In this document: piece after piece, positions 44,842-53,929 of the stretch
Position numbering within the stretch: the first letter of the stretch is position 1
Layout of the letters: every line of letters begins with the position of its first letter
Position numbers and translations under genes: made by a program
Notes under the pieces: model-generated
The model's database searches: none
Told to the model about the DNA's origin: nothing
Seen by the model: the letters and a program-made list of their open reading frames with translations, nothing else
Assembly: GCF_004310665.1 (NCBI RefSeq)
Contig: NZ_SIXF01000005.1
Span: forward strand, 124,001 to 188,000
DNA length: 64,000 nt
Reading direction: 5' to 3'
Origin: Pedobacter kyonggii
GTDB lineage: Bacteria > Bacteroidota > Bacteroidia > Sphingobacteriales > Sphingobacteriaceae

Positions 44842-44875
44842 ACGATCTCAATCCTGGAATCAGTTAATTCTGATT

Positions 44876-45556
44876 CTATTTCTTTGTCGCATTATATTCT
44901 TTAACCCATTCTATTACATCTCTGCTATTAAAATCTGTCCCAGCTTCAACTTTAGCTTTTAAAGCAGGTTGGTCGCCCATTTTTTGCAATAAAATATTTT
45001 TAACTTCGGTCTTTTTGGTGTCTTCGGTTATCGCTTTCATGGGCACTTCCTGTAAAGGACCAGCACCTGGTTTTTCAATAAAATAACGAACAACCGGCGC
45101 ACCTACGGGTCTCTCCGGTGCAGCATTACGGCCACTGCCGATGCTAATGCCTCCACCCATACCCATTCCTCCATAACCACCGGTTCCTGTTCCAATACCA
45201 ATTGATGGCCTGAATTTTACTTTTTTCTCTTTTACTGCAGGAACTAAGGTACCTCCGCCAAATGAATAAAGATTAACCGTTCCCATTTCGATTACCTTCA
45301 CAAAACGGTATTCGAAATTGCGTCCATTTGCAAAACCCTTGCTCACAAAACTATCACCGTTCCAGAAGAAGTTCTTAACATCCTTTGCGGGCAAAATCAC
45401 ATCAGCTTCATCATTGGCGCTAATAAAAACCGAAAAATAATCAGTGCCCTTTATTGTTCCGCGGATGACATCATCGTTATTTTTAACAATAAAATCCTGA
45501 GCTGAAAGTTGATTTAGCGTAAATAAGAAAAGAAAAACAGATAATAGAGGTTTCAT
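44876..45556 (-). CDS. Secreted Gly-rich protein, unknown
   Basis: 226 aa with a signal peptide ending LSAQ near residue 19. A central run of glycines (GTGTGGYGGMGMGGG, about 122-136) precedes a Pro-rich stretch with RYFIEKPGAG. The N-terminal part DFIVKNNDDVIRGTIKG looks like a beta-rich domain found in uncharacterised Bacteroidota exported proteins. No family named. It lies 47 nt after the gene at 45604 on the same strand. Confidence 0.6.
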   Translation of the reverse strand: MKPLLSVFLFLFTLNQLSAQDFIVKNNDDVIRGTIKGTDYFSVFISANDEADVILPAKDVKNFFWNGDSFVSKGFANGRNFEYRFVKVIEMGTVNLYSFGGGTLVPAVKEKKVKFRPSIGIGTGTGGYGGMGMGGGISIGSGRNAAPERPVGAPVVRYFIEKPGAGPLQEVPMKAITEDTKKTEVKNILLQKMGDQPALKAKVEAGTDFNSRDVIEWVKEYNATKK

Positions 45557-45603
45557 ATGATCAATTGCTTTTCACAAATAACGGAACTTAATTCCAAAAC
45601 ATA

Positions 45604-46374
45604 CTAATTCAGATTAATTTTGATATTGCCGGCAGCGACATCAGGATGCTCTTTTTGGAAATTAATAAATGATTCTTTCATTTTATTTAAAGCATAAGCT
45701 TTTGTATTGGCGATATTCTTGCCCAATGCATAAAATTTATTCAAAACATAAAGCTTAAACAAATAATTCTTTAGCTCTGGATCAGCCTGTGTATCAGTCA
45801 TCACTTTACGCAGATTTTCTCGATCAATAAAATTAACCAGTCCGATATTACTGGCAATGTAGTTGGCAATCTTATTAATATTTTCCTGTTCATTGCTAAA
45901 AGCATCTTTAGCAACGTTAATATCCTCGATTGATTTTAGTTGTACTGCAATTTCTTTTGCCAAAACTTCTTTGTTAACAGCAACCAATCCCTTTGGAATA
46001 TAAAATGTAGAATCTGTTTTATAAGGATCAACAAAGAGAAATAGCGTATCTTTTGTAGTGGGATTTATCAAAGTATAACGATCTACAATACCGATACTCG
46101 AATGCTCACTACTTCTTTTCGTAAAGTCGATTTTTGATCCATCAGGCCAGCGGTAAGAATTTTCGAGTTTGGCCATTCTTACCCTTAAGTTATCGCGATC
46201 GGCTATGTTTTTAAACGCACCACTGCCTATTGGTCGCTCGATTGATGCGCCATAACCATCATCTGGCCCTTTTAGGTTTTCGAAAGTGATGTAGGTAATC
46301 AAGGTATCGGATGGGAGCTGAGCCTTGGTTAAGCAGGCAGTCAGACAAAAAATTAAGGTAAAGAAAGTTTTCAT
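45604..46374 (-). CDS. Secreted hypothetical protein
   Basis: 256 aa. The N-terminus MKTFFTLIFCLTACLTKAQ is a signal peptide, with a possible lipobox (LTAC). The remainder is mixed helix and strand with YGASIERPIGSGAF and a helical C-terminus. No known domain was recognised. It is followed by the Gly-rich protein, probably as a two-gene unit. Confidence 0.6.
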   Translation of the reverse strand: MKTFFTLIFCLTACLTKAQLPSDTLITYITFENLKGPDDGYGASIERPIGSGAFKNIADRDNLRVRMAKLENSYRWPDGSKIDFTKRSSEHSSIGIVDRYTLINPTTKDTLFLFVDPYKTDSTFYIPKGLVAVNKEVLAKEIAVQLKSIEDINVAKDAFSNEQENINKIANYIASNIGLVNFIDRENLRKVMTDTQADPELKNYLFKLYVLNKFYALGKNIANTKAYALNKMKESFINFQKEHPDVAAGNIKINLN

Positions 46375-46531
46375 AAAAGCGTTTTTTTATAAATGATGCT
46401 TAAAGTTAGAGATTTCAATAAATAATTTATTTTTTTGTTGATAAAGCATTTTAGTGATATGACTAACTTTGGTTACTTTTATCATCCGATAAATCCATTT
46501 GTCGGTATAATCATTAAATCGGTGTAATCAC

Positions 46532-49339
46532 ATGAATAAAAAACTCTTTCTCTTAGATGGTATGGCGCTGATGTACAGGGCGCATTTTGCATTAAGTAAA
46601 AACCCTCGTTTCACCTCAACAGGCATTAATACATCGGCAGTAATGGGCTTTACCAATACCTTGTTAGATGTTTTGAAGAAAGAAAAACCAACACATATTG
46701 CAGTTGTTTTCGATACCGAGGCACCGACTGAAAGGCATACTTCTTTCGAAGCATATAAAGCACACCGCCAGGCTATGCCCGAAGATCTGGCTGCGGCAAT
46801 GCCTTATGTGATTAAATTAATTACGGGTTTTAATATTCCAGTAATTACCTCTGATGGTTATGAGGCCGATGATATTATTGGTACACTGGCTAAAAAAGCC
46901 GAACAAAAGGGCTATCAGGTTTACTGTATGACCCCTGATAAGGATTTTGCACAATTGGTTTCCGAAAATATTTTTATTTACAAACCTTCCCGTATGGGTA
47001 ACGACATGGAAATATTGGGCGTAAAGGAAGTATTGGCCAAATGGGAGATCGAAAATGTATTACAAGTAATCGATATTTTAGGATTATGGGGCGATGCGGT
47101 AGATAATATACCAGGCATTCCAGGCATAGGCGAGAAAACGGCAAAAGCTTTGATCAAACAATACGGTTCTATGGAGAACATTATTGCAAATTCTCATGAG
47201 CTAAAAGGAAAACAGCGCGAAAATGTAGAAAACTTTGCAGAACAAGGTTTGATATCCAAAAAATTGGCTACTATTTTATTGGATGTTCCGGTTGAATTAG
47301 ACGAAGCCAGTTTGGAACTCTGCGATCCAAGCCGCGATTTATTAGAACCGCTATTTACCGAATTAGAATTCAGGACTTTAGGCCGTAGGGTATTTGGTGA
47401 TGAATTTTCGGTTACTACAGCACGCTTTCAGGAAGGGACACAGACAGATTTATTTGGGAACCAAGCTGGCGAAGCCATTCAATATACCAATACGCTTGAA
47501 GAAGAACCAGCAGAAAAGCTTCCGGCTAAAACCATCGAAAATACAGAACATGATTATCAGCTGGTTGATACTGCTCAACAACGTGCAGATCTAATTAAAT
47601 TATTGCTTGCCGAAAAAAGGATCTCATTTGATACAGAAACCACGGGTACCGATGCAAACATGGCCGATTTAGTTGGTTTATCTTTCTCCATAAAACCAGG
47701 CACAGGTTATTACATTCCGGTTCCTGCAGTGAGAGAAGAGGCTCAGGTTATCGTCGACGAATTTAGAGTCGTGTTGGAAAATGAAGAAATTGAAAAAATT
47801 GGTCAGAATACCAAATACGATATTTTAGTGCTGAAATGGTATGGTGTTCAGGTGGAGGGTAAACTTTTTGATACCATGCTTGCCCACTATTTAATCGACC
47901 CTGATACCCGCCATGGTATGGATGTATTATCCGAAAACTACCTTGGTTACTCTCCTATTTCGATTACCAAACTGATTGGTGCAAAAGGCAAAAACCAGGG
48001 TACCATGCGCGATGTTCCGGTAATAGATGTTGTAGATTATGCGGCCGAAGATGCTGATGTGACATTACAATTAGCGCACATCTTTGAACCAAAATTAAAA
48101 GAACTAAATGCGGCCAAACTAGCCGAAGAGATTGAGAACCCTTTGGTTTATGTTTTGGCAGATATAGAAAAAGAAGGTGTTCGCATTGATGTTGAAACCT
48201 TAAAAGCTTATTCTAAAGAACTCGAAACTGAAATTATCAAGTTCGAACAGAATGTTTACGATAAAGCAGGAGTTAAATTTAACCTCGCCTCGCCAAAGCA
48301 ATTGGGAGAGGTTTTATTTGATAAACTTCAGTTAGATCCAAAAGCTAAAAAAACGAAAACCGGTCAATACCAAACTGGAGAAGACGTTTTAATGGCCTTA
48401 GCCAGCAAAAGTGATATTGTACAGGATATTTTAGACTTCCGCCAGTTACAGAAGCTTAAATCAACTTATGTTGATGCATTGCCTTTGATGGTTAACCCTA
48501 AAACTGGCAGGGTACATACATCCTACAATCAGGCTGTTGCAGCAACAGGCAGATTAAGCTCTAACAATCCGAATTTACAGAATATCCCGATTCGTACCGA
48601 ACGTGGTAGAGAGGTACGTAAAGCCTTTATCGCAAGGGATGAAAACTACATTTTGTTATCTGCCGATTATTCACAGATAGAATTGCGCATTATTGCCGAA
48701 ATCAGCAAGGAAGAGAATATGCTCGATGCTTTTAACAAAGGGATCGATATCCACACAGCAACGGCAGCTAAAGTGTATGGTGTAAGTATCGAAGAAGTAA
48801 ATGGAACACAGCGCAGAAATGCAAAAGCTGTTAACTTCGGAATTATTTATGGTCAGTCTGCTTTTGGTTTATCACAAAATTTAGGTATTCCACGTAAGGA
48901 AGCTGCCGAAATTATTGAACAATATTTTGCACAATACCCCGGTATTAAACGCTACATGAGCGATACCATGAACTTTGCACGTGAGAACGGATTTGTAGAA
49001 ACCTTAATGGGCAGAAGACGTTATTTAAGAGACATTAACTCTGCCAACCAAACCGTAAGAGGTTTTGCAGAACGAAATGCCATTAACGCACCCATTCAAG
49101 GTTCTGCGGCCGATATGATTAAGATTGCGATGATCAACATCCACAAAGAAATGAAAGCGCAGAATTTACAGTCAACTATGACCATGCAGGTACATGATGA
49201 GTTGGTGTTTGATGTGCTGAGATCGGAAAAGGAAACGATGAAGGCAATTATTCAGGATAAAATGGCCAATGCCATTAAACTCACTGTACCCATTGTAGTG
49301 GAGATTGGTGAGGGGGATAATTGGTTGGCTGCACATTAA
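46532..49339 (+). CDS. polA: DNA polymerase I
   Basis: 935 aa, complete. The 5' nuclease domain covers about 1-290 (DGMALMYRAHFAL, GYEADDIIGT, LGDAVDNIPGIPGIGEKTA in slightly altered form GLWGDAVDNIPGIPGIGEK). The 3'-5' exonuclease domain about 335-540 keeps the DxE pair Asp367/Glu369 in SFDTETTGTD and YAAEDAD, so proofreading is likely active. The polymerase domain has motif A SADYSQIELR near 709-718 and motif C VHDE at 887-890. It acts in repair and Okazaki fragment processing. Monocistronic on the + strand. Confidence 0.98.
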   Translation: MNKKLFLLDGMALMYRAHFALSKNPRFTSTGINTSAVMGFTNTLLDVLKKEKPTHIAVVFDTEAPTERHTSFEAYKAHRQAMPEDLAAAMPYVIKLITGFNIPVITSDGYEADDIIGTLAKKAEQKGYQVYCMTPDKDFAQLVSENIFIYKPSRMGNDMEILGVKEVLAKWEIENVLQVIDILGLWGDAVDNIPGIPGIGEKTAKALIKQYGSMENIIANSHELKGKQRENVENFAEQGLISKKLATILLDVPVELDEASLELCDPSRDLLEPLFTELEFRTLGRRVFGDEFSVTTARFQEGTQTDLFGNQAGEAIQYTNTLEEEPAEKLPAKTIENTEHDYQLVDTAQQRADLIKLLLAEKRISFDTETTGTDANMADLVGLSFSIKPGTGYYIPVPAVREEAQVIVDEFRVVLENEEIEKIGQNTKYDILVLKWYGVQVEGKLFDTMLAHYLIDPDTRHGMDVLSENYLGYSPISITKLIGAKGKNQGTMRDVPVIDVVDYAAEDADVTLQLAHIFEPKLKELNAAKLAEEIENPLVYVLADIEKEGVRIDVETLKAYSKELETEIIKFEQNVYDKAGVKFNLASPKQLGEVLFDKLQLDPKAKKTKTGQYQTGEDVLMALASKSDIVQDILDFRQLQKLKSTYVDALPLMVNPKTGRVHTSYNQAVAATGRLSSNNPNLQNIPIRTERGREVRKAFIARDENYILLSADYSQIELRIIAEISKEENMLDAFNKGIDIHTATAAKVYGVSIEEVNGTQRRNAKAVNFGIIYGQSAFGLSQNLGIPRKEAAEIIEQYFAQYPGIKRYMSDTMNFARENGFVETLMGRRRYLRDINSANQTVRGFAERNAINAPIQGSAADMIKIAMINIHKEMKAQNLQSTMTMQVHDELVFDVLRSEKETMKAIIQDKMANAIKLTVPIVVEIGEGDNWLAAH

Positions 49340-49491
49340 AAGAATAAAAATATTCGTTATCTTCATTAAAACTTCATATCAATTAATCAATTTTATATCA
49401 ACAAATAACGAGTAAACAAAAATTAAGGATTATGAAACCTCTGAGTGAAACGAAGAAGCTTCATGTTCATTAAAAAACAAATCTAAAAAAC

Positions 49492-49833
49492 ATGAAAAAA
49501 TTATTGAGTTTAATCGCAATCGCAGCATTTGGTTTAACAACAGCATTTGCTCAAACACCGGCTACGGCTCCTGCAGCTAAAGCTAAAACAGTTGCTAAAA
49601 AAGAAGTAAAAACTACAACTGCACCAGTAAAAGCAGGTGTAAAACAAGAGGCTAAAAAAGTAGAAACTAAAACAACTACTACAGCTGCTAAAGTAAAAGC
49701 AGATGGCACGCCAGATATGCGTTTTAAAGAAAATAAAGCAAAGGCGGTAACTAAAGTTGCTGGTCCAACTAAAAAAGACGGAACAGCTGATATGCGTTAC
49801 AAAGCAAACAAAGCTGCTGCTAAAAAGAATTAG
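49492..49833 (+). CDS. Small exported Lys/Ala-rich repeat protein
   Basis: 113 aa with a signal peptide (AAFGLTTAFAQ). The mature protein is nearly all Ala, Lys, Thr, Val, with two copies of a DGTxDMRxKxNKA unit at about 71-83 and 98-110. The repeats suggest a small cationic envelope or DNA-associated protein. It is common in this bacterial group in my recollection but has no assigned function. It has its own terminator. Confidence 0.65.
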   Translation: MKKLLSLIAIAAFGLTTAFAQTPATAPAAKAKTVAKKEVKTTTAPVKAGVKQEAKKVETKTTTTAAKVKADGTPDMRFKENKAKAVTKVAGPTKKDGTADMRYKANKAAAKKN

Positions 49834-49853
49834 GTTCAGGTTTATAATTTGAA

Positions 49854-49886
49854 GGGTCTCCAATGAAAATCGGAGGCCCTTTTTGT
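49854..49886 (+). terminator. Rho-independent terminator
   Basis: GGG-T-CTCC pairs with GGAG-G-CCC around a 10-nt loop, followed by TTTTT, 20 nt after the small repeat-protein stop codon. Confidence 0.8.
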
Positions 49887-49923
49887 TTTATTGGTATGGG
49901 GGATACACATCCCTAATAAATGT

Positions 49924-50049
49924 CGTCATTCCCGCACAGGCAGGGATCTTAAGGCTTGTGGCATTACGATTCCCAATCAAGTTGGGAATGACGATTCTCC
50001 GAAACTAAAACTTATGGTTTCTCGTTGGTCGTGATTGCAAATCACGACC
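49924..50049. repeat. Two palindromic elements
   Basis: The first has ends CGTCATTCCC / GGGAATGACG (49924-49993). The second is the perfect hairpin GGTCGTGATT-GCA-AATCACGACC (50027-50049). They lie between converging genes. Confidence 0.75.
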
Positions 50050-50081
50050 GTTCAAACGGCGGATTTGTAATCCTCACGAGA

Positions 50082-50758
50082 TTATAAACTTATCGTCTCA
50101 CCAATTTCTGGCAACAATAAGGTTTTGTTTTCGCGCTTAAATTTATCTAAAGCCACTTTGGTATCAATTTCGATTACCGGGAAAGTATTGTAGTGTACAC
50201 CGATTACAGTATCGCAGTCGAAATATTTCGTTGCAACCAAAGCATCATCAACATCCATCGTGTAATTTCCACCAATCGGTAAGATGGCATAATCCAGGTT
50301 GTAAATATCAGCCAAAACCTTCATCTCGATGGTTAAACCTGTATCGCCTGCAAAGTAAATCTGTTTGCCATCTACTTCAAGTACAAAGCCTGCCGGGTTT
50401 CCGCCATAACTTCCATCTGGCAAACCCGATGAGTGGGTTGCAGGCACCATGCGTACAGTCCCCCAATCAAACGTAAATTTGCCAAAATTCATTCCATGTA
50501 CTTTTTCTATGCCTTGCTTACTTGCCCAATCTACTACTTCTGGCATGGCAATAACGGTGGCTTGGGTTTGCTTTGCCAATGCTACCAGATCAGCCACATG
50601 ATCGCCATGGCCATGGCTAACCAGTATATAATCGGCCTCAATTGCTTTAGTATCTATATTTTAGCTAATGGATTATGTGATATAAACGGATCAAATAGTA
50701 ATTTTTTGCCGGCTGCCTCTAACAGGAAGCAAGATTGGCCGTAATAAGTGTATTTCAT
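50082..50758 (-). pseudogene. Metal-dependent hydrolase (MBL fold, UPF0173-like), frameshifted
   Basis: A metallo-beta-lactamase-fold hydrolase whose N-terminal 35 codons (starting ATG at 50756-50758, MKYTYYGQSCFLLEA) run into a TAG. The rest resumes in another frame: IDTKAIEADYILVSHGHGDH, then the C-terminal part 171 aa from 50597. Restoring one A in the AAAA run (TTTT at 50659-50662 on the + strand) joins the parts in frame as NPLAKNIDTK, giving about 226 aa. The HxHxDH metal motif lies after the junction and is intact. Either a recent frameshift mutation or a homopolymer sequencing error. Confidence 0.85.
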
Positions 50759-50834
50759 AATAATAGTATCAAGATTTGAGTCTCAAGTAGCAAGATTGAT
50801 GTTACTAAAATAACAATTGAGTTTTCTAATAGTT

Positions 50835-51140
50835 TTATTGCCCAAACATACCACCTAAGCCTCCAAGCATATCCTGCGCTGATGCCTGCATTTCGGCGGC
50901 ACTTACCTGTTCTGCGCTTGCCATAGCTTTATTAATAGCTGTTAATAAAAGTTCTTCTAATTCTTCCTTATCGGCATTTTTCAAAAACTCCTCATCAATG
51001 GAAATTCCGGTGATGGCTTTGTTTGCTGTAGCGGTGATTTTTATGGCACCATTTTCAACTTCGCCAAATACCGAAATGGTATCCAGGCGTTTTTTAATTT
51101 CCTCGGCTTTTTGTTGAGCCGCAAATAATTTATCGAACAT
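50835..51140 (-). CDS. YbaB/EbfC nucleoid-associated protein
   Basis: 101 aa, homodimeric DNA-binding protein with the family order: N-terminal helix AAQQKAEEIKKRLDTI, beta-strands VFGEVENGAIKITATANKAITGISID, and a C-terminal helix ending MLGGLGGMFGQ. It binds DNA or RNA and helps organise the chromosome. It is normally near dnaX/recR; here it stands alone. Confidence 0.93.
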   Translation of the reverse strand: MFDKLFAAQQKAEEIKKRLDTISVFGEVENGAIKITATANKAITGISIDEEFLKNADKEELEELLLTAINKAMASAEQVSAAEMQASAQDMLGGLGGMFGQ

Positions 51141-51364
51141 AACTTGTTGTTTTTATTATAAAACGAAATTAAGGTAAATTGTTTTTTGATATTTATTTTT
51201 AAAGCGCAGTTACAGCAGCCAGATCAATGTTTGTTCCCGTTCTTTGCTTATCCTTTCGCTGCGCTACAGGGATGCCGCTTCGCCTGGGGCTAAGAAACCA
51301 ATTCCTGCTCTCTTAGGATCGGCTAAGGCCCAATCAATTGACCCCAAAAGCCTAAATATGGTAA

Positions 51365-52597
51365 TTAATCCTCGTCGCTTCCTGGCAAACTTCCATTGCC
51401 ATGGTAAGCCCCTTTACGGATAACCGGCATGTTGAAATGCTTGTACAGCTCATCAAGATGCATTAAACTTCCATTAGTAAGGTTGCCTAAAAATATGATT
51501 ACAATATTCTTGTCTAAATCCCGCACATAAATATGGCGGAAACCATGCCACCAACCCGTATGATAAACTACTTTGTCCATCTTTTCGCCATCAAAGATTC
51601 TCCACCCATATCCATAGTTAAAATGGCCGTTTATGGGTTTATTGCGACCTACATATGCCGAATCGAGACTCTTTTTGGTGAGTAATCTTCCGTTTTTCAA
51701 GTATTTATCAAATAATACCAAATCGTGTACCGTGCTATAAATGCCTTTATCTCCAACAGGACCGTCTAAAAAATTTTGTGCAACAGAATATCTAAAACTA
51801 TTGCGGTCGTGACCAACTACATCAACCGGAATTTTTTCATACTCAGTGGTGCTATACACATGCGTATGCTTTAGTCCGGCAGGTTTAAACACATGCTCCA
51901 TCATATACTGCGAGTAACGTTGTCCGGTTACCTTTTCTATAATGGCACCCAAAACCATAAAGTTTGAGTTGTTGTAGTGAAAACGGTTATCGGGTTTGGT
52001 ATATGGGTTTGGTTTCCGCTCGGCAATAACATTCATTACTTCCTGATTGGTTACGCCTTTTTTCATGTTGCGTTTTTCTTTACGCCAGATATCGTCAATG
52101 AAGTACACATAGTTCATCATGCCGCTGCGGTGAGAAAGCAATAATTTCACCGTTATGCCCTCGTATGGGAAATTAGGATAGAATTTTTTTACATTATCGT
52201 TTAACGAAAGTTTTCCGGCTTCTACCAATTGCATAATAGCTGTACCGGTAAAGGTTTTGGTAATTGAAGCCAACTCAAATTCTGAGTTGATGGTTAAACT
52301 ATCGCGGTGCAGGTAATCGGCCCATCCAACGGCTTTTTCGTAAAGAATTTTTCCATCTTTGGCTACCAGCATATTTCCGTTGAAATTGAATTTCCGGTGT
52401 AGGTTATCTACAAAATCAGCAATCCATTTATCACCTTTTTGTGGATTATAAACCAATAAGAGGCTATCTGCTTTGTCGTCATCTTTTGTGCGGATTTTTT
52501 TTTCAGCAGCCTTTTTCTCTTCAGATTTTTTGCTTGAACATGCAGTTAGTAAAGTTACAGAGAGGGCTAATGCTGAACATATATATCGAAAATTCAT
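51365..52597 (-). CDS. Serine beta-lactamase-like lipoprotein (class C fold)
   Basis: 410 aa. A lipoprotein signal with LLTAC (Cys 20) anchors it. The penicillin-binding-type domain has the SxxK motif SITK (in ASITKTFTG), YNN in HYNNSNFMVLG, and a later HTGWWHG in place of the KTG/HTG motif. It is probably a peptidase or esterase on the cell surface; beta-lactam hydrolysis is not established. Monocistronic. Confidence 0.88.
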   Translation of the reverse strand: MNFRYICSALALSVTLLTACSSKKSEEKKAAEKKIRTKDDDKADSLLLVYNPQKGDKWIADFVDNLHRKFNFNGNMLVAKDGKILYEKAVGWADYLHRDSLTINSEFELASITKTFTGTAIMQLVEAGKLSLNDNVKKFYPNFPYEGITVKLLLSHRSGMMNYVYFIDDIWRKEKRNMKKGVTNQEVMNVIAERKPNPYTKPDNRFHYNNSNFMVLGAIIEKVTGQRYSQYMMEHVFKPAGLKHTHVYSTTEYEKIPVDVVGHDRNSFRYSVAQNFLDGPVGDKGIYSTVHDLVLFDKYLKNGRLLTKKSLDSAYVGRNKPINGHFNYGYGWRIFDGEKMDKVVYHTGWWHGFRHIYVRDLDKNIVIIFLGNLTNGSLMHLDELYKHFNMPVIRKGAYHGNGSLPGSDED

Positions 52598-52665
52598 TTA
52601 TATTAAGGATAGTGTATTTAAAACCCGAAAATTAAAGAATTTTAGACGGTTAAAACGAAAGAGTT

Positions 52666-53217
52666 TTACACATTTTCGCAATTTTGATTATACCAGCATT
52701 CAAATAAGTGACCTTTACTTCCATAAACGGGGTCGCTGTCTGGATTTTTCACTTTGGCTATGGCTTCATCTGCTTCAGGCCGCTCTTCAGCTTTGCCATA
52801 TTTAATATCGTAGTCTGAGCCATTCGGGTATGCACCAACAACAGTGAAGTCATCGGTTGAGTTCAGTTTTTTATGTGCTACACCTGCAGGGATAATAATT
52901 ACATCACCTTTATCCAGTTCTATACAAACACCATGATCGCCTCCAAACTGTACATCGGCCTTGCCACAAAACACACCCATTACTTCGTGCGTATTGCTGT
53001 GGTAGTGGTGGTAATCAAAAATACCATCAACCCAGGCATTGGTATACCCGTTCTCTGCGAAAACTTTCTTGATTACTTCTTCGGTATCATCAGGATGCAA
53101 CCTGAATGTACCTTTGTAAATCATTAACGGTAAAGTAGGATTGTTCGGGAAATTGCCATTCTCCTCTATTTTATGTGCAACCAAATAGGCTTCTTGTATC
53201 AATTTTTCTTTGTCCAT
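52666..53217 (-). CDS. Cupin-domain protein
   Basis: 183 aa with one cupin barrel: GIFDYHHYHSNTHEVMGVFCGKADVQFGG (split here as GIFDYHHYHSNTHEVMG and FCGKADVQFGG) and DKGDVIIIPAGVAHKKL, the His-rich metal site and the second cupin motif. A metal-dependent small-molecule enzyme or binding protein; substrate unknown. Confidence 0.85.
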   Translation of the reverse strand: MDKEKLIQEAYLVAHKIEENGNFPNNPTLPLMIYKGTFRLHPDDTEEVIKKVFAENGYTNAWVDGIFDYHHYHSNTHEVMGVFCGKADVQFGGDHGVCIELDKGDVIIIPAGVAHKKLNSTDDFTVVGAYPNGSDYDIKYGKAEERPEADEAIAKVKNPDSDPVYGSKGHLFECWYNQNCENV

Positions 53218-53283
53218 GATTTTGGGGTGTTTTAATAGTTAACAAAGTAATGGGCAAAGGGTTTAGCGTTATCAGGTTTTTCT

Positions 53284-53914
53284 CCCGCAGATTTAAGAAG
53301 ATAGGCGCAGAGCTGCTCTCTTTTTCTTAAACTGAATTTATAATTTTGATAATTACAGAGATTATAATATTTTTAGTTAATCATCCTGATTTAAGAATAC
53401 CCATTAAATTTTTATACTATGGATGAGAATGATATCTCCTATCAAATAAGGGGTGCAATATTTACAGTTTACAATGAATTAGGCCCAGGGCTATTAGAAT
53501 CTGTTTATGAAACGGTACCTGGCTTATGTTTTAACCGAAAATGGCTTAGATGTTAAGCAACAGGTAAAATTACCAGTTGTTTTTGAAGGTATAACCCTCG
53601 ATGCCGGCTATCGGATAGGTTTATTAATAAACGATCTGGTCATTATCGAAGTAAAATCAGTAGAAACACTTGCGCCTGTTCACCATAAGCAAGTACTTAC
53701 CTATCTAAAGCTATCGGGGCTAAAACTCGGCCTGCTTGTTAATTTTAATTCTTCAAACATATCGCAATCGATCTGGAGAAAAGTTAATGACCTTTAATAA
53801 ATGTTTTCTATAGATCTAAAAAGATTAATACAGATTTCAACTATTTTTATCTGCGCACTTTGCGAAATCTGCGGGAAACAATTTGCTGTTTGGGTTTTGT
53901 CCCGCAGATTTAAG
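53284..53914. repeat. Flanking repeats of the GxxExxY gene
   Basis: CCCGCAGATTTAAG at 53284-53297 recurs exactly at 53901-53914, and AAATCTGCGGGA (its inverted form) lies near 53866. The repeats bracket the broken GxxExxY gene. Confidence 0.7.
53419..53797 (+). pseudogene. GxxExxY protein (PD-(D/E)XK nuclease-like), frameshifted
   Basis: The ATG at 53419 opens MDENDISYQIRGAIFTVYNE with the name-giving GPGLLESVYE, but the frame ends at a TAA soon after. The continuation, YLAYVLTENGLDVKQQVKLP, is in the next frame from about 53516. One extra G in ACGG (53513-53515) explains the shift. The nuclease block YRIGLLINDLVIIEVKS keeps the ExK part but has Gly where the family has Asp (YRIDLL). Both defects point to decay. 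Confidence 0.8.
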
Positions 53915-53929
53915 GATGATTTGCACAGT

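Noticed and set aside
49534-49863. Cys/Ser/Phe-rich open frame on the - strand
   Set aside because: It is the antisense of the Lys/Ala-rich repeat gene. The strange composition follows from that gene's codons, and nothing else supports it.
53507-53797. A separate short gene starting at the internal ATG 53507
   Set aside because: The sequence just upstream encodes the missing GxxExxY start in another frame, so this is the tail of a frameshifted gene.
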